The position numbers were made by a program, and so were the translations under genes. From Dialister sp. CAG:486 (lineage in GTDB: Bacteria > Bacillota > Negativicutes > Veillonellales > Dialisteraceae): a DNA stretch of 11,561 nucleotides. Positions 1 through 6,308 of this stretch are shown here, piece by piece (position 1 is the stretch's first letter; each line of letters begins with the position of its first letter). The notes below the pieces were generated by a model that was given only the letters and a program-made list of their open reading frames with translations, was not told where the DNA came from and made no database searches. The DNA is taken from NCBI GenBank assembly GCA_000434475.1, contig FR879555.1, positions 1 through 11,561 of the forward strand, written 5' to 3'.

Positions 1-48
1 AGAAATGAGGATTCATTTCTTCACAGCCCCTTTTTGCTTGCCATTTCT

Positions 49-99
49 TAGGGAAACGCTGATTAAATCGCAGAATTCGATTTAATCAGTGTTTCCCTA
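49..99. repeat. 22-bp near-perfect palindrome at the 3' end of the PFL gene
   Basis: The arms at 49-70 and 78-99 are reverse complements over 22 bases with a single mismatch, around a 7-base loop. The TAG stop of the PFL gene lies in the outer three bases of the right arm. On the minus strand no T-run follows the stem, so it is not a classical intrinsic terminator, although it could stop RNA decay or act with a factor. Most of one arm recurs at 8405-8424 inside another repeat element (19 of 20 bases), so it belongs to a dispersed family rather than being a private terminator. Confidence 0.8.
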
Positions 100-1455
100 G
101 TTTGTCAGGCTGCGGAGCGGAGCGGGGATCTTGCCGCCTCTTGCTACGAATTCATCGGCCTTGAACTTGCTGATCCCCATGACAGGTGCATAGCCCATGA
201 GGCCGCCGAACTGGACCATGTCACCCGGCTTCTTGCCCGGTACCGGGATGAGGCGGGTAGCGGTGGTCTTATTATTGATCATACCGATCGCTGCTTCATC
301 GGCAAGGATAGCAGAGAGGGTGGATGCGCTGGTATCACCCGGGACGGCGATCATATCAAGGCCGACAGAGCAGACGCAGGTCATGGCTTCGAGCTTCTCC
401 AGGCACAGGCTGCCTCTTTGAACGGCTTCGATCATGCCGAGGTCTTCACTGACCGGGATGAAAGCGCCGGAAAGTCCGCCGACACTCGAAGAGGCCATGA
501 GGCCGCCCTTCTTGACAGCATCATTGAGGAGCGCGAGAGCCGCCGTGGTGCCGGGACCGCCGCAGCTCTCAAGGCCCATTTCTTCAAGGACTGCTGCGAC
601 ACTGTCACCGACAGCCGAGGTCGGAGCCAGCGAAAGGTCGATGATGCCGAAAGGCGCATGGAGACGCTCTGTCGCTGCTTCTGCGACGAGCTGGCCAAGA
701 CGCGTGATCATGAATGCCGTATTCTTGATCGTTTTGGCCACGACTTCGAAGGGGGCGCCCTTCACATCCTCGAGCGCACGCTTCACGACGCCCGGACCGG
801 AGACGCCGACATGGATCGCGGTATCTCCCTGCGTCACACCGTGAAAAGCGCCGGCCATGAAGGGATTATCTTCGACCGCATTGCAGAATTCGACGAGCTT
901 CGTGCATCCATAGGCGTCCTGGTCCTTCGTGAGCTCTGCCGTTTCCTTCACGACCTCGCCCATGCGCTTCACCGCATCCATATTGATGCCAGCCTTGGTC
1001 GAACCGATAGCGACCGAGCTGCAGATGCTCTTCGTGGCAGCGAGTGCCTCCGGAATGGAGTCGATGAGCTTCTTGTCCGAAGCACTCATGCCGCGATCGA
1101 CGAGAGCGGAGAAGCCGCCCAGGATATCGACGCCGACAGTGTCAGCTGCGCGCTGCAGTGTCTCTGCGATCGGCACATAGCTGGCAGTCGTAAGCCCGCC
1201 CGCCACCAAAGAGATCGGCGTCACCGAGATGCGGCGGTTGATGATCGGCACACCGTATTCTCTGGAAATGTCATGGGTGACCTCGGTGAGATGCTCTGCC
1301 TTCCGGCAGATGGTATCGTAGATCTTGTCGCAAAGGGTCTTCTCATCATCGGATACGCAGGAAAGGAGAGAGATCCCCATGGTAACGGTACGCACATCGA
1401 GCTTATTTTGGTCAAACATGCGCTCCGTTGCCAGAATGTCTTCTATATCAAGCAT
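97..1455 (-). CDS. PFL family protein (UPF0210 / DUF711-type)
   Basis: This 452-residue protein matches the PFL/UPF0210 family in length and layout: an N-terminal [13 protein letters not shown] block, a Gly/Ala/Ser-rich middle, a [13 protein letters not shown] segment near residue 330, and a C-terminus ending in [14 protein letters not shown]. Structures are known for the family (for example a Streptococcus pneumoniae member), but its reaction is not established and I do not assign one. No signal peptide or membrane segment is visible, so it is probably cytosolic. The ATG at 1455 has a strong Shine-Dalgarno (AAAGGAGA at 1460-1467) that overlaps the stop codon of the upstream ACT gene, indicating translational coupling in a two-gene operon. 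This ACT plus PFL pairing is widely conserved in Firmicutes, which supports the call. The TAG stop sits in the hairpin at 49-99. Confidence 0.93.
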   Translation of the reverse strand: MLDIEDILATERMFDQNKLDVRTVTMGISLLSCVSDDEKTLCDKIYDTICRKAEHLTEVTHDISREYGVPIINRRISVTPISLVAGGLTTASYVPIAETLQRAADTVGVDILGGFSALVDRGMSASDKKLIDSIPEALAATKSICSSVAIGSTKAGINMDAVKRMGEVVKETAELTKDQDAYGCTKLVEFCNAVEDNPFMAGAFHGVTQGDTAIHVGVSGPGVVKRALEDVKGAPFEVVAKTIKNTAFMITRLGQLVAEAATERLHAPFGIIDLSLAPTSAVGDSVAAVLEEMGLESCGGPGTTAALALLNDAVKKGGLMASSSVGGLSGAFIPVSEDLGMIEAVQRGSLCLEKLEAMTCVCSVGLDMIAVPGDTSASTLSAILADEAAIGMINNKTTATRLIPVPGKKPGDMVQFGGLMGYAPVMGISKFKADEFVARGGKIPAPLRSLTN

Positions 1456-1466
1456 GGTGTCTCCTT

Positions 1467-1739
1467 TCAGATGCGGTGCATAGCATAGAAAATGTCAGCG
1501 AGCTGGACACGGATCTCTACCCCCAGCGCTTCGCCCTGTTTCCCCATATGATCCTGGATCTCCTTTAAGGAATATGCGGCGTTCTCCATATCGCACATCA
1601 GGATCATATCGAAGATCCCGTCCACGATGGTCTGGGAAATATCAAGAATATTCACGTTCTCTTCCGCCAGCTGTTTGGCTACACCGGCGACGATGCCGAC
1701 ACGGTCAGCACCAATAACAGTCACAACAATTTTCTTCAT
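1467..1739 (-). CDS. ACT domain-containing protein (UPF0237 type)
   Basis: The 90-residue protein is a single ACT domain. It starts [21 protein letters not shown], the first strand and turn typical of ACT domains, followed by [21 protein letters not shown], the signature region of the UPF0237 group (related to the regulatory ACT domains of GcvR). ACT domains normally bind small ligands such as amino acids and dimerise. With no catalytic domain attached, this is likely a stand-alone ligand sensor, presumably acting on its operon partner, the PFL protein 11 bases downstream; that partnership is inferred from conserved adjacency. The ATG at 1739 is preceded by AAAGGA at 1749-1754, nine bases upstream. 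A promoter lies at 1796-1804. Confidence 0.93.
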   Translation of the reverse strand: MKKIVVTVIGADRVGIVAGVAKQLAEENVNILDISQTIVDGIFDMILMCDMENAAYSLKEIQDHMGKQGEALGVEIRVQLADIFYAMHRI

Positions 1740-1795
1740 CAGGTTTCATCCTTTCCTTCTTTGCTTGCAACAGCTGCCCACGTGGCATTGTCTTT

Positions 1796-1804
1796 ATTAT
1801 AGCA
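1796..1804 (-). promoter_or_regulatory. Extended -10 promoter of the ACT-PFL operon
   Basis: Read on the minus strand this is TGCTATAAT, a perfect extended -10 (TG-n-TATAAT), about 57 bases upstream of the ACT start. No convincing -35 is present 17 bases upstream, where the DNA is a C-rich tract at the edge of the repeat element; extended -10 promoters can do without one. Confidence 0.6.
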
Positions 1805-1820
1805 TAAAAAGGGGGTTCGG

Positions 1821-2090
1821 GGGTTAGGGTTGGCCCCTGGTGGCGGCTTGCCCCTTGATTACGTTTGAAAGCCTCGATTGAATAAGAAATTAGAAATGAG
1901 AAATGCGAAATGGTGGTGCGGCGCATAAAAATCAGAAGCGCCGCGGAGGTTTAAAACTAGCGGTTTTCTCGTATCGCAAACCTAATCCCTAGCTACTAAT
2001 CCCTAGCTACTCATTTCTAATTTCTCATTCGAGCAAAGCTTTCATCCGCAATCCATGGGCGTCCCTGCCCCACAGGCTAACCCTAAACCC
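1821..2090. repeat. Element with ~80-base degenerate terminal inverted repeats (copy 1)
   Basis: The left end (1821-1900) and the reverse complement of the right end (2010-2090) can be aligned over about 80 bases: both run GGGTT(T)AGGGTT, then a GC-rich stretch, then GATT-CG, GAAAGC, TCG, and AGAAATTAGAAATGAG. Between them lie a 7-bp perfect GC stem (GCGGCGC 1918-1924 with GCGCCGC 1938-1944) and an AAAAC/GTTTT mini-hairpin. Tandem 7-bp units occupy 1886-1913 and 1981-2029. No open reading frame of note is inside. The right end stops about 20 bases before the xth -10 box. The layout resembles a non-autonomous miniature element; partial copies are at 6101-6308 and, inverted, 3041-3165. Confidence 0.7.
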
Positions 2091-2111
2091 TCTTCCCATT
2101 GCCCGATAGTG

Positions 2112-2117
2112 TATAAT
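2112..2117 (+). promoter_or_regulatory. Putative -10 box of xth
   Basis: A perfect TATAAT lies 50 bases upstream of the exonuclease start, just outside the right end of the repeat element. No good -35 is seen at the expected spacing, so the call rests on the -10 and its position. Confidence 0.5.
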
Positions 2118-2166
2118 GAAAGTAGTGTTATAAAATTTTTATCATTCCCGAATAAGGAGAACACCC

Positions 2167-2934
2167 ATGGGGACACTGAAATATATTTCCTGGAACGTCA
2201 ATGGTCTCAGAGCCTGTATGAAGAAAGGTTTCATGGACGCTTTCACAGCACTCGATGCAGACTGCGTGTGCCTGCAGGAGACGAAGCTGCAGCCGCACCA
2301 GATCGAGATGGTGCTTCCCGGCTACCACCAGTACTGGAACAGTGCCGTGAAGAAGGGCTACAGTGGTACTGCACTCTTCACGAAGCGGGAACCGCTTTCC
2401 GTCACCTATGGCCTTGGCATCGAGGAGCATGATCAGGAGGGGCGTATCATCACTGCCGACTTCGGCAGTCACTATCTCATCGTTTGCTACACGCCGAACA
2501 GCCAGCGCGGCCTCACGCGTCTTTCCTACCGCATGACATGGGAGGATGCGATGGCAGACTATATGACAAGACTCTCTCAGGAAAAGCCGGTCATCCTCTG
2601 CGGCGACCTCAATGTCGCCCATGAAGACATCGACCTTGCCAATCCCTCTTCGAACCATAAGAATGCGGGCTTCACAGATGAAGAGCGCGGAAAAATGAAT
2701 GCCCTTCTGGAGAAAGGCTTCACCGATTCCTTCCGTTTCCTCCATCCGGATGAAAAGGGAGCCTACTCGTGGTGGAGCTACTTTGCAAAATCCCGCGAGC
2801 GGAACATCGGATGGAGGATCGACTACTTCATCGTCTCCGATGCCCTCCGTCCGGCCATCCAAAGCGCCTCTATCCACCCGGAGATCCACGGCAGTGACCA
2901 CTGTCCCGTAGAGCTCGTATTTGAGGATGAGTGA
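2167..2934 (+). CDS. xth: Exodeoxyribonuclease III / AP endonuclease (ExoIII family)
   Basis: The 255-residue protein is a complete ExoIII/APE1-type nuclease that cleaves DNA at abasic sites and removes 3' blocking groups in base-excision repair. The family motifs appear in order: SWNVNGLRA (metal/substrate Asn10 and Asn12), LQETK (metal-binding Glu38), CYTPNSQ (Tyr108), GDLNVAHEDIDLANP (catalytic Asp147 and Asn149), SWWSY at 201-205, RIDYFIVSD (218-225) and GSDHCPVEL (Asp244-His245 pair). The start at 2167 is fixed by a strong Shine-Dalgarno (AAGGAGA, 2154-2160). The gene stands alone between repeat blocks. Its TGA stop is the second to fourth base of the first heptanucleotide unit of a repeat array, so the repeat supplies the end of the gene. 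In Firmicutes it is often named exoA. Confidence 0.96.
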   Translation: MGTLKYISWNVNGLRACMKKGFMDAFTALDADCVCLQETKLQPHQIEMVLPGYHQYWNSAVKKGYSGTALFTKREPLSVTYGLGIEEHDQEGRIITADFGSHYLIVCYTPNSQRGLTRLSYRMTWEDAMADYMTRLSQEKPVILCGDLNVAHEDIDLANPSSNHKNAGFTDEERGKMNALLEKGFTDSFRFLHPDEKGAYSWWSYFAKSRERNIGWRIDYFIVSDALRPAIQSASIHPEIHGSDHCPVELVFEDE

Positions 2935-3040
2935 CTAGGGATTAGGTATCAGGGATTAGACTAAAAGACTAAAAGACTAAAAGACTGGGAGACTGGGAAA
3001 TAGACGTCAGATGTCTGATGTCTAAAGTCTAACGTCTAAA
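2931..3040. repeat. Tandem short repeats (7- and 8-bp units) after xth
   Basis: Three runs follow each other. At 2931-2958 are 7-mers (GTGACTA, GGGATTA, GGTATCA, GGGATTA). At 2959-2998 are five 8-mers (three GACTAAAA, two GACTGGGA). At 3006-3040 are five 7-mers (GTCAGAT, GTCTGAT, GTCTAAA, GTCTAAC, GTCTAAA). The array begins inside the last codons of xth. It is noncoding. Confidence 0.9.
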
Positions 3041-3165
3041 GCGGGCATCGCCCTATTTATACTCCGCGGCGCTTCCATATTATTATGCGCCGCACCACCA
3101 TTTCTCATTTCTAATTTCTAATTCAAGCGAGGCTTTCATTCGTAGTCAAGATTGCCCCCGCAGTC
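3041..3165. repeat. Inverted partial copy of the repeat element (copy 3)
   Basis: Read on the minus strand this stretch reproduces the left half of the element at 1821-2090: GAAAGCCTCG, TTGAATtAGAAATTAGAAATGAG, GGTGGTGCGGCGC and the GC stem. The stem arms (3066-3072 and 3087-3093) are identical to those of the other two copies while the loop (3073-3086) differs, as expected if the stem is kept by selection. It also carries CGGGCATCGCCC (3042-3053), found inverted at 5196-5207. Four 7-mers (CCATTTC, TCATTTC, TAATTTC, TAATTCA) cover 3098-3125. It ends just upstream of the kinase start. Confidence 0.7.
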
Positions 3166-3188
3166 TTCCCTTCCCCATCGAGGCTTGT

Positions 3189-4316
3189 ATGGAAAAGACC
3201 ATCAAAGACGCCCTTCTTTTCGAGAAGACGAAGAACGGGCTGACGCAGCAGATGATGATACAGATCCTTTTCTTCATCTGCGTCCCTGTCTTCTCCGCAC
3301 TGGTGCTGCTGCTTTTCTCTGCGACCTACTTTGCCGCGAATGATCCGCATCACTCGGTCGAAGTCTACGGTGCCTTTGCTGTGATCATGCTCCTCATCAT
3401 CGCGCTCTCCGCCCGGATGAATTACCATTTCTACAACATTACCAGAAACAAGATGCTGATCCCGCTCCAGCAGCTGTCGATGGCTGCACGAGCGATCCAG
3501 CATGGCAATTTCAATGTCATCGTCGATCACTACAGCGATGACGAGCTCGGGCAGATGTGCGACACCTTCCGCACGATGCAGACCAATCTTAAAAGCAGTA
3601 TCGCCGAGCGCGCGCATGCGAATACGAGCCGCAAGATCCTTTTCTCCGGCATCGCACATGACCTTCGGACCCCGCTCACAGCCATCATGGGCTACACCGA
3701 AGCTCTGCAGCTCGGACTCGGGCGGACGAAGGAAAAGCAGATGCAGTACCTGAACTCGATCGCCTCCTGCGCAGATGACCTCTCGCGCCTCATCGAAGAG
3801 CTCTCGCTTTACAACAAGCTCTCCACGAGCCGCATCATCTGTCATCCGCAGCCCCTCCCTTTCAGCACGGTCATCCGCAGCTTCATCGCAGAAGACCAGG
3901 ACTACCTCGACTCCCGAAAGGTGCATGTGACCTATGACATGGATGACTCGCTCATCGCAATGGTGGATGAAAAAGAATTTCAAAGAATTATTTTCAATTT
4001 ACTAACAAATACGATAAAATATAGAGATAAGGATATTTCCGAAGTACGTATTTCCCTCCATGTCAAGGGGAAATACGCCGAATTCATGTATACCGATGAT
4101 GGACCGGGCGTCCCGAAGGAGAAGCTGCCTCACATTTTCGAAGCCTTCTACCGCACGGACGAAGCCCGCAGCAAGACCAGCAACGGCAGCGGTCTGGGAC
4201 TTGCCATCGTGGCTGAGATCATCACCGCACACAAAGGCCGCTACTCGGCGGTCAACAACAATGGCTTGCAATTAATTTTTGAGATCCCGCTGGCAGAAGG
4301 GAGTAACACACAATGA
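3189..4316 (+). CDS. Two-component sensor histidine kinase, short extracytoplasmic loop
   Basis: The 375-residue membrane kinase has two transmembrane helices (about 23-48 and 57-77) separated by only about ten residues, so it has no sizeable external sensor domain. A HAMP-like linker (about 82-136) follows, then the HisKA dimerisation domain with phospho-acceptor His157 in FSGIAHDLRTPLTAIMGY, and the HATPase domain with N-box FNLLTNTIKY (269-278), G1 box DDGPGV (303-308) and G2 box GSGLGLAI (333-340). All catalytic motifs are intact. The ATG at 3189 follows a GAGG Shine-Dalgarno. Its stop overlaps the regulator start (ATGA at 4313-4316), so the pair is translationally coupled. The order kinase-then-regulator is the less usual one. 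Codons at about 3970-4038 are far more AT-rich than the rest of the gene. The stimulus cannot be read from sequence. Confidence 0.94.
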   Translation: MEKTIKDALLFEKTKNGLTQQMMIQILFFICVPVFSALVLLLFSATYFAANDPHHSVEVYGAFAVIMLLIIALSARMNYHFYNITRNKMLIPLQQLSMAARAIQHGNFNVIVDHYSDDELGQMCDTFRTMQTNLKSSIAERAHANTSRKILFSGIAHDLRTPLTAIMGYTEALQLGLGRTKEKQMQYLNSIASCADDLSRLIEELSLYNKLSTSRIICHPQPLPFSTVIRSFIAEDQDYLDSRKVHVTYDMDDSLIAMVDEKEFQRIIFNLLTNTIKYRDKDISEVRISLHVKGKYAEFMYTDDGPGVPKEKLPHIFEAFYRTDEARSKTSNGSGLGLAIVAEIITAHKGRYSAVNNNGLQLIFEIPLAEGSNTQ

Positions 4317-5017
4317 TCAAAGTACTGGTTGTAGAAGATGAACCGAAAATCGCTGATATGGAGCGCGACTTTCTCGAAGGCTCCGGGTATCAGCCCTATG
4401 TCGCTTCCGATGGCAAAGAAGCCTTGAAAATCATGGATGAGGTCGAGATCGACGCCATCATCCTGGACGTCATGCTGCCGGGAGAAGACGGATTCTCTCT
4501 GTGCCGCAAAATGAGAGAACGCACGAATGCGCCCATCATTTTCGCCACCGCCCGCACCGAAGACGCTGACATCGTTCGTGGTCTCGGTCTCGGCGCGGAT
4601 GACTACATCGTGAAACCGTTCCGCGGCACCGTGCTCATGGCGCACCTGCGCGCGCAGCTCGCCACCCACAAACGCCTCACCCAGACGGATACCATCCACC
4701 CGCAGGCAGAACAGGGCCTCTATGTCGGCGACCTCAATATCCGTCCGAAAGCCCGTCAGGTCTTCCTGAAGGGCAAGGAGGTACCGCTCACCGGCAAAGA
4801 ATTCGACCTGCTCTTCTTCCTCGTGCAGCATCCGAATGAAGTCTTTTCCAAAGAGCAGCTCTTTGAAAAGATCTGGAGCTTCGATCCCATCGGTGAACCC
4901 GCAACGGTCACCGTCCATATCAACCGTCTGCGTGACAAACTGAAAAATGCCGCCGGTCATCCCTATGAACGCATCGAGACCGTCTGGGGCTCCGGCTACC
5001 GTTTCCATCTGGACTGA
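4313..5017 (+). CDS. OmpR/PhoB-family response regulator
   Basis: The 234-residue protein is the partner of the upstream kinase. The N-terminal receiver domain (1 to about 115) shows the acidic pocket VVEDE (Glu8, Asp9), phospho-acceptor Asp52 in ILDVMLPGEDG, the switch Thr79 and Lys101 in DDYIVKPF. The C-terminal winged-helix DNA-binding domain (about 135-233) has LTGKEFDLLFFLVQHPNEVFS, the recognition-helix segment ATVTVHINRLRDKL and the terminal WGSGYRF hairpin typical of the Trans_reg_C family. The ATG overlaps the kinase stop codon; GGGAG lies about nine bases upstream within the kinase gene. A strong hairpin terminator follows 32 bases after the stop. Its target genes are not evident; none of the neighbours is an obvious transporter. 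Confidence 0.95.
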   Translation: MIKVLVVEDEPKIADMERDFLEGSGYQPYVASDGKEALKIMDEVEIDAIILDVMLPGEDGFSLCRKMRERTNAPIIFATARTEDADIVRGLGLGADDYIVKPFRGTVLMAHLRAQLATHKRLTQTDTIHPQAEQGLYVGDLNIRPKARQVFLKGKEVPLTGKEFDLLFFLVQHPNEVFSKEQLFEKIWSFDPIGEPATVTVHINRLRDKLKNAAGHPYERIETVWGSGYRFHLD

Positions 5018-5049
5018 GGATCGTTTTGGTTGCTTGGTTATTTGAAATC

Positions 5050-5087
5050 AAAAAGCTCGTTGAACATTTTCGTTCAACGAGCTTTTT
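5050..5087. terminator. Bidirectional intrinsic terminator after the two-component genes
   Basis: A perfect 16-bp stem (5050-5065 with 5072-5087) around a 6-base loop is flanked by A5 and T5, so it works on either strand: for the regulator on plus and for the HAD gene on minus. Confidence 0.9.
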
Positions 5088-5109
5088 GGGTGGACAGGGT
5101 GGTGCAAAG

Positions 5110-5154
5110 GGTTCAACAGGTTCAACGGGTTCAGCGGGTTCAACGGGTTCAGCG
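5110..5154. repeat. Five tandem 9-bp repeats
   Basis: Five consecutive units of GGTTCAACA, GGTTCAACG or GGTTCAGCG, differing at one or two positions, are followed by GGGAAGG. The period of nine keeps frames open, so it gives spurious Gly-Ser-Thr or Pro-Leu-Asn repeat translations, but no start or Shine-Dalgarno supports a gene. Confidence 0.9.
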
Positions 5155-5160
5155 GGGAAG

Positions 5161-5283
5161 GTAGCGGCTTCGCCGCAAAGCCGCAAATATATATGGGGCG
5201 ATGCCCGAAGGCGGTATTCAAGTCACTAGTCACTAGTCACCAGTCACTAGTCACCAGTCACTAGCTACTAGTCACTAGCTACC
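5161..5283. repeat. GC hairpin, GGGCGATGCCCG motif and nine tandem heptads
   Basis: A GC-rich hairpin (about 5164-5184), an AT stretch, the self-complementary GGGCGATGCCCG (5196-5207) and then nine contiguous 7-bp units (AGTCACT and variants AGTCACC, AGCTACT, AGCTACC; 5221-5283) follow in order. The same order of modules, inverted, occurs at 3006-3093. The heptads run into the 3' end of the HAD gene. Confidence 0.8.
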
Positions 5284-6074
5284 AGCTCCTCTATGACCTT
5301 CGCGACGCCGTCCTCTTCATTCGAAGCGCAGATGTGACCGGCCGCTTTTTTCGCGACCGCATCCGCATTGGCGACGGCGTAGGATACGCCTGCGTAGCGC
5401 AGCATCGGCACATCATTTTCCGTATTGCCGAAGGCCATGATCTCCTCAGGCCGGATGCCTCTCCTCTCGGCCAAAAAGGAGAGAGCCGATGCTTTATCGA
5501 TGCCCTTTTTATGCACATCGACGAAATCATCCCCCGGATAGACGACGGTGATCTCCTCTCCGAAACGGCTCTCCAGAAAGGCACGGATGCGGCCTCGCTC
5601 CGCCTCTGAAGAATCCGCAAAAACCACACGCGTCACCGTCATCGGCGGATGATAGAAGGCCTCCCCCAGGTACTGCGGCTTCTGCGTGCGATACTTCTGG
5701 TACTTCGCCTCGCTGCCGTTCGGTTTCTCCATATAAATATGATTGTCCCAGAAGGCCGTCGCCTCCCAGCCCCTCTCCTTTGCGGCAAGCATCACGCGAC
5801 TCGCCAGATCGGCCGAGAGCCCGTCCTGCAGGATCGGCTCGCCCGTCTCGCTCCACATGATCCATGCGCCCGTGTAACAAATGACGGGGACATTGCCCAA
5901 GCGGAGCAGCGCCACCTTCGATCTCGCCGAATCCCACATACGTCCGGTGGCGACGACGATCTCATAGCCTTTTGGGATCGCCTTTTGGATCACCTCACGC
6001 GAATAGGCGGAAATCGTCATATCATCATGCAAAAGCGTGCCATCAAGATCGATGGCAATCATACGAATCGACAT
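5268..6074 (-). CDS. Cof-type HAD-superfamily phosphatase
   Basis: The 268-residue protein is a Cof/YidA-type (class IIB cap) HAD hydrolase, a soluble phosphatase acting on small phosphorylated metabolites; the substrate cannot be told. Motif I is IDLDGTLL with nucleophile Asp9 and acid/base Asp11, motif II is VVATGR with Thr43, motif III is Lys194 in KGIDKASAL, and motif IV is FGNTENDVPML (216-224), where the first Asp of the usual GDxxND is Asn, a variant seen in some Cof-type enzymes. The cap lies at about 80-185. The ATG at 6074 has an excellent Shine-Dalgarno (AAAGGAGA, 6083-6090). The last residues (Ala-Ser-Asp) and the TAG stop are encoded by the heptanucleotide array. The gene follows phoH on the same strand after a 225-base gap filled with repeats, so co-transcription is uncertain. 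Confidence 0.95.
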   Translation of the reverse strand: MSIRMIAIDLDGTLLHDDMTISAYSREVIQKAIPKGYEIVVATGRMWDSARSKVALLRLGNVPVICYTGAWIMWSETGEPILQDGLSADLASRVMLAAKERGWEATAFWDNHIYMEKPNGSEAKYQKYRTQKPQYLGEAFYHPPMTVTRVVFADSSEAERGRIRAFLESRFGEEITVVYPGDDFVDVHKKGIDKASALSFLAERRGIRPEEIMAFGNTENDVPMLRYAGVSYAVANADAVAKKAAGHICASNEEDGVAKVIEELVASD

Positions 6075-6100
6075 AGAAATGGTCTCCTTTTTATGGTGCA

Positions 6101-6308
6101 GGGTTAGCCTTGGAGCGTGTCGTCCCTTGATTACGCTGGAAAGCCTCGTTTGAATGAGAAATTAGAAATGAGAAATGCGAAATGGTGGGGCGGCGCATAA
6201 AAATCAGAAGCGCCGCGGAGGTTTGAGACTAGCGGTTTTCTCGTATCAGAAACCTAATCCCTAGCCACTCATCCCTAGCTACTAGTCACCAGTCACTAGT
6301 CACCAGCT
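6101..6308. repeat. Partial copy of the terminal-inverted-repeat element (copy 2)
   Basis: This is closely similar to 1826-1994 in the same orientation: GGGTTAGcC, CCCTTGATTACG, GAAAGCCTCG, four heptads (6158-6185: GAAATTA, GAAATGA, GAAATGC, GAAATGG), the GC stem (6190-6196 with 6210-6216) with the same loop as copy 1, then CTAGCGGTTTTCTCGTATC. It continues into eight heptads at 6253-6308 (CCTAATC, CCTAGCC, ACTCATC, CCTAGCT, ACTAGTC, ACCAGTC, ACTAGTC, ACCAGCT) that overlap the 3' end of phoH. The right-hand inverted end present in copy 1 is missing. Confidence 0.8.

Noticed and set aside
49..99. Intrinsic terminator for the PFL operon
   Set aside because: The stem is long but AT-rich, overlaps the stop codon and has no T-run on the minus strand.
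418..1488. Long plus-strand open frame of 356 codons opposite the PFL gene
   Set aside because: It is antisense to a recognised family protein, has no Shine-Dalgarno, and its Arg/Asp/His-rich translation is typical of a shadow of GC-rich coding DNA.
3123..3983. 286-codon minus-strand open frame opposite the kinase gene
   Set aside because: Shadow of the kinase; low-complexity charged translation, no family resemblance and no start signal. The same applies to 2128-2901, 4241-5008, 6339-7199 and 8633-9316.
5026..5229. 67-codon plus frame translating to a Gly-Ser-Thr repeat
   Set aside because: It starts before the terminator hairpin and reads through 9-bp tandem repeats; no ribosome site.
5221..5283. 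CRISPR-like regular repeats
   Set aside because: Units are 7 bp and contiguous, without spacers, and there are no cas genes.
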